From an uncultured Clostridium sp. (GTDB taxonomy: Bacteria; Bacillota; Clostridia; Lachnospirales; Lachnospiraceae): 55,218 nucleotides of DNA. Numbering within the stretch: position 1 is the first letter of the stretch; each line of letters begins with the position of its first letter. Both the position numbers and the translations under genes were made by a program. Below are positions 42,523-51,384 of this stretch, in pieces. Where the stretch lies: positions 1 to 55,218 of the forward strand of contig CAMYAO010000014.1 of the NCBI GenBank assembly GCA_947253885.1, given 5' to 3'. The notes beneath the pieces were generated by a model. The model made no database searches, was not told the DNA's origin, and saw only the letters and a list, made by a program, of their open reading frames with translations.

Positions 42523-44394
42523 ATGCCACTAGCATTACCTGATAGAATTCTGTTAGAAATTGATAATCCGGCTCGTTATATCGGAAATGAAGTAAATATG
42601 GTTCGAAAAAACACTGCAGATGTCGATATACGTTTCGCCATCTGCTTTCCTGATGTCTACGATATCGGCATGTCCCATCTTGGAATTCAGATCTTATATG
42701 ATAATTTTAATCGCATACCCGATGTTTATTGCGAAAGAGTATATTCACCATGGCCGGATCTGCATGCAATCATGAAAGAGGAACAAATCCCTCTTTTTTC
42801 TTTAGAAACCCAAGAACCGATCAAGAACTTTGATTTTCTGGGTATTACAATCCAATATGAAATGTGCTATACCAATATTTTACAAATATTGGATTTAAGC
42901 CAAATTCCTTTTTACAGCAAAGATCGCACTGACCAACATCCGATTGTGATCGGTGGAGGACCCTGTGTTTATAATCCGGAACCTATTGCCGATTTTTTTG
43001 ATATCTTTTATATCGGAGAGGGGGAAACAAGCTATGATGCCTTATTTGAGTTATATAAAAAGTTTCGAAGAAAAGGATTTGACCGAAATGAATTCCTTTA
43101 TGAAGCTTCAAAAATACCAGGATTGTATGTTCCCTCCCTATATGATGTTCGGTACAAAGAAGACGGAACAATTGCATCCATATCCCCGACACGTCCGGGT
43201 GTTCCTGAAAAAATAGAAAAACAAGTGGTTCTGGATATGGATACTGTGAGCTATCCTGAAAAACCGCTTGTCCCTTTTATTAAGATTGCACAAGATCGAG
43301 TGGTACTGGAGGTTCAGCGCGGCTGTACAAGAGGATGTCGGTTCTGTCAGGCGGGTATGATTTATCGTCCTCTCAGAGATCGTAGTGTAAAACGTTTAAA
43401 AGAGTTAGCAGGTAAGATGTTGGACAGCACAGGGTATGATGAAATATCTTTAAGTTCTCTGAGTACCAGTGATTATCTGGGACTTAAAGAGCTTTTGACC
43501 TTTTTGATTGATACCTATAAGACAAAAGGTGTAAATATTTCTTTGCCGTCTCTGCGAATCGATAATTTTTCTCTGGATGTCATGAACAAGGTGCAAGATA
43601 TTAAAAAAAGCAGTCTTACTTTTGCTCCGGAAGCCGGATCTCAAAGACTGAGAGACGTAATCAATAAAGGTATCAGTTATGAAGAAATTATTAAAGGGGC
43701 CGGTTTGGCTTTTGGCGGTGGATGGCAAAAAGTCAAATTATATTTTATGCTTGGACATCCAACTGAAACCCCGGAGGATATGGCGGCGATCGGTACACTT
43801 GCAAATGATATAGCAAAACGTTACTATGAGATCCCGAAAGAAAAACGAAACGGAAAATGTCAAATTACTGTCAGCACCTCTTTTTTTGTACCAAAACCAT
43901 TTACACCTTTCCAGTGGATGTCGATGTGCAGTGCCGAAGATTTTCTTAATCGTGCATCTATTGTAAAACAATCCATCCGCAGTCAGCTTAACCAAAAAAG
44001 TATTCGATATAATTGGCACGAAGCAGACGTTACTTTGATTGAAGGAATTTTAGCCCGTGGAGATCGAAAGCTTTCTAAAGCTATTTTAAAGGTATATCAA
44101 AAGGGTGGTATTTTTGATTCATGGTCTGATTTTTTTGATAAGACACGATGGTATGAAGCCTTTCAGGAATCAGGTATCGATCCTGATTTTTATACATTCC
44201 GAGAACGAACTTATGATGAAATTTTCCCTTGGGATTTTATTGATGCCGGTGTTACAAAACAATTTCTGGCTCATGAATATGAGGAAGCAAAAAAAGAATC
44301 GGTCACACCGAACTGCAGAGAAAAGTGTTCCAACTGCGGTTCTTTAAAATACAGGGGAGGTGTCTGTTATGAAAATAAGAATAAAATTTCGTAA
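42523..44394 (+). CDS. B12-binding-domain radical SAM protein (TIGR03960 family)
   Basis: This 623-aa protein belongs to a conserved radical SAM family of unknown reaction. Order: a B12-binding-like Rossmann domain (AICFPDVYDIGMSHLGIQI; PIVIGGGPCVYNPEP), a radical SAM core with CTRGCRFCQAG (CxxxCxxC) near residue 268, and a C-terminal region ending in a cysteine cluster (CREKCSNCG, then VC). It overlaps the DUF2344 gene and both lie directly before RNase G and rplU, an arrangement I recall from other Clostridia. RNA modification is a plausible inference from the neighbours, not a known function. Confidence 0.9.
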   Translation: MPLALPDRILLEIDNPARYIGNEVNMVRKNTADVDIRFAICFPDVYDIGMSHLGIQILYDNFNRIPDVYCERVYSPWPDLHAIMKEEQIPLFSLETQEPIKNFDFLGITIQYEMCYTNILQILDLSQIPFYSKDRTDQHPIVIGGGPCVYNPEPIADFFDIFYIGEGETSYDALFELYKKFRRKGFDRNEFLYEASKIPGLYVPSLYDVRYKEDGTIASISPTRPGVPEKIEKQVVLDMDTVSYPEKPLVPFIKIAQDRVVLEVQRGCTRGCRFCQAGMIYRPLRDRSVKRLKELAGKMLDSTGYDEISLSSLSTSDYLGLKELLTFLIDTYKTKGVNISLPSLRIDNFSLDVMNKVQDIKKSSLTFAPEAGSQRLRDVINKGISYEEIIKGAGLAFGGGWQKVKLYFMLGHPTETPEDMAAIGTLANDIAKRYYEIPKEKRNGKCQITVSTSFFVPKPFTPFQWMSMCSAEDFLNRASIVKQSIRSQLNQKSIRYNWHEADVTLIEGILARGDRKLSKAILKVYQKGGIFDSWSDFFDKTRWYEAFQESGIDPDFYTFRERTYDEIFPWDFIDAGVTKQFLAHEYEEAKKESVTPNCREKCSNCGSLKYRGGVCYENKNKIS

Positions 44395-45097
44395 ATATGG
44401 ATCCATGAAATTCATAGGACATCTTGATATCATGCGTTTTTTTCAAAAAGCGATCAGGCGTTCCGGAATCGACATCTGTTATACAGAAGGCTTTTCCCCC
44501 CATCAAGTAATGTCTTTTGCTGCTCCTTTAGGTGTAGGGCTGCTCAGTGACGGAGAATATCTGGATATTGAAGTACATTCCAGTCTTCCCTCTGATAGTG
44601 CCATAGCTGCTCTAAACAAACAAATGGTTCCCGGAATAGAAGTGACGGAATATGTTCGATTGGACGACAACTCCAAAACAGCAATGTCTCAGGTTACAGC
44701 GGCAGATTATGTTCTTTTTGACCCGGAAGATATATTATCCTCTCTGTCAAAAAAAGAGCTTGAAATAAAAATACAAGAATTTTTCAATCAGGAAAAAATT
44801 GAGACAGTGAAAAAGACGAAAAAGAGTGAACGTATCCTCGATCTGAAACCGCTGCTATATGATTTTAAAACAGCAGAGCGCGAAGATGCAGATATCGGAT
44901 CTTCCATTATTTTTCTTTCTGTTTCTACCGGAAGTATCGATAATATCAAACCGGAATTTGTAATGGAACAGTTCCTTGCGTTTATCGGACTTGATACCGA
45001 AAATAAACGATTCATTACAAAACGTTTAGAGACCTATGGTCAGATAAACGGAGTCCGATTGCCACTATCTCAATATGGAGAACCTATTTTAACATGA
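44369..45097 (+). CDS. Radical SAM-associated protein, DUF2344 (TIGR03936 family)
   Basis: The 242-aa protein is the DUF2344 partner of the preceding radical SAM enzyme; in some genomes the two are fused. Family features are the N-terminal RIKFRKYGSMKFIGHLDIMR and ICYTEGFSPHQVMSFAAPLGVG. The ATG at 44369 is chosen because GGGGAGG (44354-44360) lies eight bases upstream; a GTG at 44360 would overlap that site. It overlaps the radical SAM gene by 26 bases and RNase G by four, so all three are coupled. Biochemical role is unknown. Confidence 0.9.
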   Translation: MKIRIKFRKYGSMKFIGHLDIMRFFQKAIRRSGIDICYTEGFSPHQVMSFAAPLGVGLLSDGEYLDIEVHSSLPSDSAIAALNKQMVPGIEVTEYVRLDDNSKTAMSQVTAADYVLFDPEDILSSLSKKELEIKIQEFFNQEKIETVKKTKKSERILDLKPLLYDFKTAEREDADIGSSIIFLSVSTGSIDNIKPEFVMEQFLAFIGLDTENKRFITKRLETYGQINGVRLPLSQYGEPILT

Positions 45098-46278
45098 AAC
45101 TGATCATTACAACTATTCTAAATGTTAGAAAAGAGACTATCCAGGCAGCAATATTGCTGGATAAAGGAAGGATTCTCGAAGTAAAGTCTGTTCCAGAGGA
45201 GGAAACTCTTTTGGGATCCGTTTTTGTAGGAAAAACAGAGAAAGTAATGAAAAATCTTTCAGCCGCCTTCCTTTCTGTTTCTAACACACAAAACTGCTAT
45301 TACAGCATAACGGAAAGAAGTCGCCCGATATTTATCAAAAAACATCCGTCTGATCAAATCGTACAGGGAGATGAATTTCTGGTACAAGTTATCAGAGAAA
45401 GTGTCAAAACAAAGCTTCCTGCCGTTTCTACCAACCTTTCTCTTACCGGTCGCTATCTGATTCTCACATCAGAAAACAAAAAAATCGGCTTTTCGAAGAA
45501 ATTATCAAAAACGGACAAACTTCATTTACAGGAAGAGGTTTTGCCTCAAATCAAATTACCCTCTTACGGAATGGTCTTTAGAACCAATTCAAGAGGGATT
45601 GATTCCGATATTATCTTAAAAGAATATAAAAGCTTGAACGACCAGATGGATCATATTATCAAATATGGAAAAAATCGAACAGCTCATACCAAGATATATG
45701 CCGGTATTCCAAGAATTCTAAAGATTCTGCAAGACAGCTGCTATACTGATTTAGAAGAAATCATTACAGACCGGTCGGATCTATATAATGAGATTATGTC
45801 CTATACGGAACAATATCCGGACTTATCTGAAATTCCGGTTCGATTTTATCAGGATTCCTATCCGCTTACTGCTCTTTATAATATAGATAAACAAATCGAA
45901 GATGCCATCTCTAAACGTGTTTGGTTAAAATCCGGAGCATATCTTATAATAGAACCTACTGAAGCACTGACTGTTATCGATATAAACAGTGGAAAAAATA
46001 TCAGAAACAAAACGACAGCCGATCTTTTTTATCAAATCAATGTCGAGGCTGCAATCGAAATAGCAAGACAAATCCGACTTAGAAATATTACCGGAATAAT
46101 ACTGGTCGATTTTATTAATATGGATGATACCGAAAAGGCTGAGAGACTTATACATATAATGAAACAAGCCACTTATCAGGATCCCCAGACGGTAACTGTG
46201 GTAGATTTTACCCGTTTAAATCTTCTGGAAATAACACGTCAAAAAAAAGAGAAATCCTTAATTGATATATTGACTTAG
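45094..46278 (+). CDS. rng: Ribonuclease E/G family protein, short form without the zinc-link
   Basis: RNase E/G cuts single-stranded RNA in rRNA maturation and mRNA decay. The 394-aa protein has an S1-like region (about 40-125), the 5'-sensor and the DNase-I-like catalytic part with both acidic motifs, TVIDINSG and ILVDFINM. It stops after LNLLEITRQKKEKSLIDILT, just where the CPxC zinc-link and small domain begin in RNase G of E. coli (489 aa). Tetramer formation by the zinc-link is therefore not expected. The stop TAG lies inside the rplU promoter. Confidence 0.9.
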   Translation: MKLIITTILNVRKETIQAAILLDKGRILEVKSVPEEETLLGSVFVGKTEKVMKNLSAAFLSVSNTQNCYYSITERSRPIFIKKHPSDQIVQGDEFLVQVIRESVKTKLPAVSTNLSLTGRYLILTSENKKIGFSKKLSKTDKLHLQEEVLPQIKLPSYGMVFRTNSRGIDSDIILKEYKSLNDQMDHIIKYGKNRTAHTKIYAGIPRILKILQDSCYTDLEEIITDRSDLYNEIMSYTEQYPDLSEIPVRFYQDSYPLTALYNIDKQIEDAISKRVWLKSGAYLIIEPTEALTVIDINSGKNIRNKTTADLFYQINVEAAIEIARQIRLRNITGIILVDFINMDDTEKAERLIHIMKQATYQDPQTVTVVDFTRLNLLEITRQKKEKSLIDILT

Positions 46279-46298
46279 GCAGATGTACATGATATTAT
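46270..46298 (+). promoter_or_regulatory. Promoter of rplU-prp-rpmA
   Basis: TTGACT (46270-46275), a 17-bp spacer and TATTAT (46293-46298). The -35 overlaps the last codons of the RNase G gene. Confidence 0.8.
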
Positions 46299-46300
46299 TC

Positions 46301-46381
46301 AATGGTATGCCGCACAACGAGGTAGAAGTCTGTATTTTTACAGCACCAAAGTTGGCGAGTAATGATAATAGGAGGTGCCAG
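46301..46381 (+). promoter_or_regulatory. Probable L21 leader RNA
   Basis: Between the promoter and rplU lies an ~80-base leader with an outer stem CGC(A)CAAC (46311-46318) with GTTGGCG (46351-46357) and an inner hairpin CTGTA-TTTT-TACAG (46330-46343). Firmicutes carry a structured L21 leader at this place that is thought to bind the ribosomal protein. A covariance-model search was not possible here. Confidence 0.6.
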
Positions 46382-46687
46382 ATGTACGCAATTATTGTAA
46401 CAGGTGGAAAACAGTATAAAGTTTCCGAAGGTGATATCATTACCATTGAAAAACTTGGAGCAGAAGCAGGAGAAAAAGTTACTTTTGATCAGGTTTTAGC
46501 TGTAAGTGATGGTTCTTTAAAAGTTGGATCAGATGTAGCATCCGCAACAGTCGATGCAACTGTAGAGAAAAATGGTCGTGCTAAAAAAGTAATCGTTTAT
46601 AAGTATAAGAGAAAAAGCGGTTATCATAAGAAAAACGGTCACAGACAGAGCTATACCAGAGTAAAAATTGATAAAATCAATGCTTAA
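46382..46687 (+). CDS. rplU: 50S ribosomal protein L21
   Basis: L21 binds 23S rRNA in the large subunit. The ATG at 46382 follows AGGAGGTG; the open frame upstream covers only the leader. The 101-aa protein starts MYAIIVTGGKQYKVSEGD and ends with the basic KYKRKSGYHKKNGHRQSYT, both family hallmarks. Prp and L27 follow, the fixed Firmicutes order. Confidence 0.97.
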   Translation: MYAIIVTGGKQYKVSEGDIITIEKLGAEAGEKVTFDQVLAVSDGSLKVGSDVASATVDATVEKNGRAKKVIVYKYKRKSGYHKKNGHRQSYTRVKIDKINA

Positions 46688-46695
46688 TCAAAAAT

Positions 46696-47019
46696 ATGTT
46701 TAAGATTACGATTTTCCAATCGAATGGATTTTTCATTGGATTTGATGCATATGATCATGCTGATTATGCGGAAGAGGGCAGTGATATAGTATGTGCGGCC
46801 GCATCTATGCTTGTAACTGTCACAATGAGTGCAATTGAGCAATTTACCGATCTTTCTTTTCAGCAGGATATCGATACGGATCAGGCACGTATTGTATTTC
46901 GTATCACGGATTTTCCAAATGAGAAAAGCGAATTACTGCTTAAAACATTAGTTTTAGGTATGGAAAGCCTGGAAGAGAACTATGAGAAACACGTAGATCT
47001 TATTTTCGAGGAGGTGTAA
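46696..47019 (+). CDS. prp: Ribosomal-processing cysteine protease Prp
   Basis: Prp removes the N-terminal extension of L27, a cleavage essential in organisms that have it. The 107-aa protein carries the catalytic pair His21 and Cys33 in the motif HADYAEEGSDIVCAA. It sits between rplU and rpmA, and the L27 next to it has the matching cleavage site. Confidence 0.95.
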   Translation: MFKITIFQSNGFFIGFDAYDHADYAEEGSDIVCAAASMLVTVTMSAIEQFTDLSFQQDIDTDQARIVFRITDFPNEKSELLLKTLVLGMESLEENYEKHVDLIFEEV

Positions 47020-47022
47020 CAC

Positions 47023-47307
47023 ATGATGAACTTAAATCTTCAGTTCTTTGCTCATAAAAAGGGTGTTGGTTCTACAAAGAACGGACGTGATTCCGAATCT
47101 AAGAGATTAGGAGCAAAAAGAGCAGATGGACAGTTTGTAAAAGCTGGTAATATTCTTTATCGTCAGCGTGGAACAAAGATTCACCCTGGTGTGAATGTTG
47201 GTATCGGCGGCGACGACACATTGTTCGCAAAAGTGGACGGTGTATTACGATTTGAACGTAAAGGCAGAGATAAAAAACAGGCTTCTGTTTATCCTGTCGC
47301 ACAGTAA
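47023..47307 (+). CDS. rpmA: 50S ribosomal protein L27 with cleavable N-terminal extension
   Basis: L27 reaches the peptidyl-transferase centre with its N-terminus. The 94-aa precursor begins MMNLNLQFFAHKKG: the conserved LNLQFF/AHKKG site is where Prp cuts, exposing the AHKKG start. The core GSTKNGRDSESKRLGAKR and GNILYRQRGTKIHPG is typical. Either of two consecutive ATG codons (47023 or 47026) may start translation, behind GAGGAGGTG. Confidence 0.97.
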   Translation: MMNLNLQFFAHKKGVGSTKNGRDSESKRLGAKRADGQFVKAGNILYRQRGTKIHPGVNVGIGGDDTLFAKVDGVLRFERKGRDKKQASVYPVAQ

Positions 47308-47316
47308 CAAATAGTC

Positions 47317-47345
47317 AAAAAAGCTCCTTAAAGGGGGGCTTTTTT
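47317..47345 (+). terminator. Terminator after rpmA
   Basis: AAAAAAGCTCC (47317-47327) pairs, with one G-T wobble, with GGGGCTTTTTT ending at 47345. T-runs continue to about 47352. No clear promoter is visible between this and obgE, so obgE may depend on read-through. Confidence 0.8.
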
Positions 47346-47359
47346 GTTTTTTATCCTGT

Positions 47360-47375
47360 AAGTGCAACAGCACTT
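47360..47375 (+). other. Small hairpin before obgE
   Basis: AAGTGC-AACA-GCACTT is a perfect 6-bp stem with a four-base loop between the rpmA terminator and the obgE ribosome site (GGAGGG at 47386-47391). No function can be assigned. Confidence 0.35.
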
Positions 47376-47396
47376 CCTTTGAATTGGAGGGATTCT

Positions 47397-48683
47397 ATGT
47401 TTGCAGATACTGCAAGAATTATTATAAAATCAGGTAAAGGCGGAGATGGTCATGTGAGTTTTCGTCGTGAAAAATATGTAGCAAACGGAGGACCGGACGG
47501 AGGTGACGGAGGACACGGAGGTGACTTAGTCTTTCTTGTAGATGAAGGACTTAATACTCTGGGTGATTTCCGCCATCTGCGTAAATATGCTGCAGAAGAC
47601 GGAGAAGAAGGCAAAAAACGGAATTGTCACGGTAAAGATGGGGAAGACTGTATTATCAAGGTTCCTGCAGGAACAATTATTCGTGATGCAGACTCCGGTA
47701 AAATTATTGCGGATATGTCCGGTGTTAATAAGCGCCAGATTATCTTAAAAGGTGGAAGAGGCGGAAAAGGAAATCAACATTATGCAACCCCTACCATGCA
47801 AGCTCCTAAATATGCACAGCCGGGTGTTCCAGGAATGGAACTGGAAGTAATTCTGGAACTTAAAGTAATCGCAGATGTCGGATTGGTCGGCTTTCCAAAT
47901 GTAGGGAAATCCACATTCCTTTCCAGAGTAACAAATGCCAAACCGAAAATTGCCAATTATCATTTTACAACCTTACAACCGAATCTCGGTGTAGTAGATC
48001 TGGCGGAAGGTGTCGGATTTGTTTTAGCAGATATTCCCGGACTGATTGAAGGTGCTTCTGAAGGTGTCGGTCTTGGTGATGAATTTTTAAAGCATATAGA
48101 ACGTACTAAGGTTCTGATCCATGTTGTTGATATCGCCTCAACAGAAGGACGAGACCCTGTTTCAGATATTCAGTCTATCCTAAAAGAATTGGAACAATAC
48201 GATACAGATTTAACAAAAAAACCATCTGTTATTGCAGCCAATAAGATAGATGTATTATACTTAGAAGACGGACAGGAAAATCCGATTGATCGATTAAAAA
48301 AGGCATTCCCTGAAATGGATGTGTTTGCAATTTCCGCTGTCAGCGGACAGGGCATCAAGGAAGTATTATTCAAAGTATACGAACTGCTGTCTGCAATGGA
48401 TACTGCTCCCGTTACATATGAACCGGAATATATTCCTTCCATGAAAGAAACAGAATCCGAAGGATACACTGTAGAATACGATAATAAAGAAAAGGAATTT
48501 GTTGTAGAGGGTCCTGCTATCGAAAAAATGCTCGGTTATACTAATATTGATTCCGAAAAAGGATTTTTATTTTTCCAAAACTTCTTGAAAGAACAGGGAA
48601 TATTAGATAAATTAGAGGAGATAGGAGTAGAAGAGGGAAGTACAATTCGTATGTACGGTTTAACCTTTGATTACTACAAATAG
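47397..48683 (+). CDS. obgE: Obg GTPase (ObgE/CgtA)
   Basis: Obg is an essential GTPase in 50S assembly and, in Bacillus, in stress and sporulation signalling. The 428-aa protein has the glycine-rich Obg fold (GGPDGGDGGHGGD), the G domain with GFPNVGKST, DIPGLIEGASEGVGLG and ANKID, and a C-terminal OCT domain (VEYDNKEKEFVVEGP...). The ATG at 47397 behind TTGGAGGG is used; an in-frame TTG at 47379 overlaps that site. Confidence 0.96.
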   Translation: MFADTARIIIKSGKGGDGHVSFRREKYVANGGPDGGDGGHGGDLVFLVDEGLNTLGDFRHLRKYAAEDGEEGKKRNCHGKDGEDCIIKVPAGTIIRDADSGKIIADMSGVNKRQIILKGGRGGKGNQHYATPTMQAPKYAQPGVPGMELEVILELKVIADVGLVGFPNVGKSTFLSRVTNAKPKIANYHFTTLQPNLGVVDLAEGVGFVLADIPGLIEGASEGVGLGDEFLKHIERTKVLIHVVDIASTEGRDPVSDIQSILKELEQYDTDLTKKPSVIAANKIDVLYLEDGQENPIDRLKKAFPEMDVFAISAVSGQGIKEVLFKVYELLSAMDTAPVTYEPEYIPSMKETESEGYTVEYDNKEKEFVVEGPAIEKMLGYTNIDSEKGFLFFQNFLKEQGILDKLEEIGVEEGSTIRMYGLTFDYYK

Positions 48684-48693
48684 GAGATTTCAC

Positions 48694-48987
48694 ATGACAA
48701 GTAAACAGCGTGCATATTTAAAAAGCCTGGCTATGAATATAGATTCTCTTTTTCAAATCGGAAAAAGCGGAGTCACTCCGGAAGTGGTTCAGGCAGTAGA
48801 AGAGGCTTTCCATAACAGGGAGCTCATAAAACTTTCTGTTTTAAAAAATTGTTTCGATAACCCAAAAGAATTGGCTGAAACGATTGCCGGAAGAACAAAA
48901 TCAACGGTAGTTCAGGTGATCGGGAAAAAAATTGTATTGTACAAACCTGATCCGAAAACTCCAAAAATACAGTTACCAAAAGCATAG
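48694..48987 (+). CDS. yhbY: Ribosome assembly RNA-binding protein YhbY
   Basis: YhbY is a single CRM-domain protein that binds pre-50S particles. The 97-aa product starts MTSKQRAYLKSLA and has FQIGKSGVTPEVV and the GRTKSTVVQVIGKKIVLYK core. The start at 48694 follows TAGGAG; an earlier in-frame ATG lies inside obgE. The obgE-yhbY-nadD-yqeK-rsfS series is conserved in Firmicutes. Confidence 0.94.
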   Translation: MTSKQRAYLKSLAMNIDSLFQIGKSGVTPEVVQAVEEAFHNRELIKLSVLKNCFDNPKELAETIAGRTKSTVVQVIGKKIVLYKPDPKTPKIQLPKA

Positions 48988-48999
48988 AAGGTAGATCGT

Positions 49000-49608
49000 A
49001 TGAAACAAAGAATTGGTATTTTGGGCGGTACTTTTAATCCAATTCACTATGGACATCTGATACTTGGAGAAAATGCACTTACCCAATTTCATTTAGATAC
49101 TGTTATTTTTATGCCTACCGGACATACTCCGCACAAAAACTACACGGGTACCGTTCTTCAACAACATCGAATAGAGATGGTAAAGTTGGCAATTTGTTCG
49201 AATCCATACTTTAAACTGTCCGAATATGAGACTTCCAGAAAAGAGGTCTCTTACACAGCATCTACTATCCGCTATTTTCAAATACAGTATCCGGAGGCAG
49301 AACTGTTTTTCATTCTGGGTGCCGATTCGCTTTTTGATTTTGAAAATTGGAAAGACCCCGAATATATTTCAGCCAACTCCACTATCTTAGTTGCAGTTCG
49401 TGATACTCTGAATGAAGAAAAAGTAGATAGACAAATCGACTATTTAGAAACAAAATACCGCAGTACAATATTTCGCCTCTTAACACCTAATTTTTATGTT
49501 TCAAGCAAAGAAATCCGAGATAGAGTAATCAGTCGGGACAGTATCCGTTATTTACTTCCGGATTCAGTTCGCACTTATATTCTAGAGCACAAACTATATG
49601 AATTATAA
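49000..49608 (+). CDS. nadD: Nicotinate-nucleotide adenylyltransferase
   Basis: NadD adenylates nicotinate mononucleotide in NAD synthesis. The 202-aa protein begins RIGILGGTFNPIHYGHLILG, the nucleotidyltransferase T/HxGH motif, and has FILGADSLFDFENWKD and the second motif VSSKEIRDRV. It overlaps yqeK by 11 bases. Its product, nicotinic acid adenine dinucleotide, is also the substrate of LarB in this window. Confidence 0.96.
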   Translation: MKQRIGILGGTFNPIHYGHLILGENALTQFHLDTVIFMPTGHTPHKNYTGTVLQQHRIEMVKLAICSNPYFKLSEYETSRKEVSYTASTIRYFQIQYPEAELFFILGADSLFDFENWKDPEYISANSTILVAVRDTLNEEKVDRQIDYLETKYRSTIFRLLTPNFYVSSKEIRDRVISRDSIRYLLPDSVRTYILEHKLYEL

Positions 49609-50173
49609 TTTTGATAATATTAAACAAAAATTAAAAACAAATTTAACACCGCAGCGTTTTCTCCACACATTGGGTGTGGTGGAGTCGGCAGAACGATTGG
49701 CAGTCCATTGGCATGCCGATATTGAAAAAGCTCGTCTTGCAGCTTTGCTTCATGACTGTGCAAAATTTATGCCGATGGAGGAAAGAATTCCATGTTGTCA
49801 ACAGCACGGATTTTCCATAAGTGATGCGGAAAGAGATAATTTAACATTACTACATGCAAAATGTGGTGCTGTTTTAGCAAGAGAAGAATACGGTGTAGAA
49901 GATGAGGAGATTGCACATGCAATCATCTATCATACTACAGGTTGTCCTGGTATGACTCTGCTTGATAAAATTATTTTTATTGCAGATTATATAGAACCGA
50001 ACAGAGATAAAGCAACTAATTTGGAATTGGTTCGCAAGGTTGCCTTTGAAAATTTGGATCTGGCTGTTCTTTTGATATTGGAGGACTCACTGGCCTTTTT
50101 GAATACAAAGAACAGAACCATCGATCCTACAACAGCTGAAACTTTTGACTATTATAAAAAAATTGTAACGTAA
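49598..50173 (+). CDS. yqeK: HD-domain bis(5'-nucleosyl)-tetraphosphatase YqeK
   Basis: YqeK hydrolyses diadenosine tetraphosphate symmetrically to two ADP. The 191-aa HD-domain protein has metal residues in RFLHTLGVVESAERLA, the LLHDCAKFM HD motif, HAIIYHTTG and IIFIADYIEPNR. The ATG at 49598 lies within nadD and has no strong ribosome site, consistent with coupling. Confidence 0.94.
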   Translation: MNYNFDNIKQKLKTNLTPQRFLHTLGVVESAERLAVHWHADIEKARLAALLHDCAKFMPMEERIPCCQQHGFSISDAERDNLTLLHAKCGAVLAREEYGVEDEEIAHAIIYHTTGCPGMTLLDKIIFIADYIEPNRDKATNLELVRKVAFENLDLAVLLILEDSLAFLNTKNRTIDPTTAETFDYYKKIVT

Positions 50174-50206
50174 TCATCTTAAAAGAAGACAAGGGGGGCT
50201 TTCCGG

Positions 50207-51367
50207 ATGAAAAAAATTGCAGCATTTTTTACCGCGTTGATCTGTATTATATTGATTGGCGGCATTTTTCACAATCATATAGCCACTACAGGTGTTAGAA
50301 ATAAGGCCTTAACAACTATGGTTTCAGATCATCGTTACTCCTCTTACAGTGCGGTATCCGATAATATTGATAAGAACACCCTTCTTTTGCTTGGGTCTTC
50401 TGAATTTCGTTATTCTCTTAACTCTGTCTATCATCCGAGAAATATTTTAAAACAGAACGGAATTAATTACATATCAATCGGATCCGGTGCCTATCAAAGC
50501 TTAATTCATGCATTAATTGCAGGATCAGTCGGCCCGAAATTAACCAGTAGAAAAATTGTTTTGATTGTTTCTCCATCCTGGTTTCGGGATCCGGCAATTG
50601 ATGCAGAAAGCTATAATGCAAGTTTTTCGCTTCTGCATTATCAACATTTTATGGAAAATCCTGATATATCGCTGTCTGCCAAACGTTATATGTCAAAAAG
50701 AACACATCAGTTGCTTGTCTGTGAAACATCAAAAATCAGAGATATTGATCGTATTGATGCAGTAAATAAATTAAAAACTTCTCTCAATCCTGCGAATCCC
50801 ATGTTATACCGTTTTCAGGCAAGTTTATTACAGGATCAGGATTATATGACTCTGTCTATGTTACTGTGGAAAAAAGAATTTTTTAAAGAAATTTTGCCTC
50901 CACATAAACAGATCCCTTCTATCTCTGATTGGAATAAAGTTTTAAAGAATGCGAGAAGAGAAGAGAGGGGAAAACATAAGAAACAGCATTTTTATATGTC
51001 TAATTACATATGGCCGGAGAGAAGACGTCCATTCATAAAATCTAAAAATAAATATAGAACGGTTAATATGCTTAAATCTAAAGAAATGGATGATTTTCGA
51101 CTTTTTTTAAAAATATGTAAGGCACAAAATTTAGATGCCAAAATCATAATTCTTCCATTTAACGGATATTGTTACGACTATAGCGGTATTCCTAAAACAA
51201 GCAGAGAACAATTTGGACACACAATCGCTAAAATTGCAGAATCTTATCGGTATTCATATTCTGATTTGACTAAATATCAATATGATAAAGCTTTTTTTGT
51301 AGATGCAGTGCATCCGAGCGGATATGGTTGGACCGTTATCAATAAAGAGATTGCAAACTTTTACTAA
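50207..51367 (+). CDS. DltD-like protein, copy 1
   Basis: DltD is the extracellular, membrane-anchored SGNH-like protein that works with DltABC to add D-alanine to teichoic acids. This 386-aa protein has an N-terminal membrane helix (about 4-21), the nucleophile block LLLLGSSEFRYS with GSSEF at 63-67, and the C-terminal D-x-x-H pair in VDAVHPSGYGW (Asp366, His369). An AAGGGGGG ribosome site precedes it. No dltA, dltB or dltC is in the window. In many relatives an LytR-CpsA-Psr gene takes this place between yqeK and rsfS (recall). Function in D-alanylation is inferred only from family. Confidence 0.85.
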   Translation: MKKIAAFFTALICIILIGGIFHNHIATTGVRNKALTTMVSDHRYSSYSAVSDNIDKNTLLLLGSSEFRYSLNSVYHPRNILKQNGINYISIGSGAYQSLIHALIAGSVGPKLTSRKIVLIVSPSWFRDPAIDAESYNASFSLLHYQHFMENPDISLSAKRYMSKRTHQLLVCETSKIRDIDRIDAVNKLKTSLNPANPMLYRFQASLLQDQDYMTLSMLLWKKEFFKEILPPHKQIPSISDWNKVLKNARREERGKHKKQHFYMSNYIWPERRRPFIKSKNKYRTVNMLKSKEMDDFRLFLKICKAQNLDAKIIILPFNGYCYDYSGIPKTSREQFGHTIAKIAESYRYSYSDLTKYQYDKAFFVDAVHPSGYGWTVINKEIANFY

Positions 51368-51384
51368 TTATTAAAGGAGAGACT

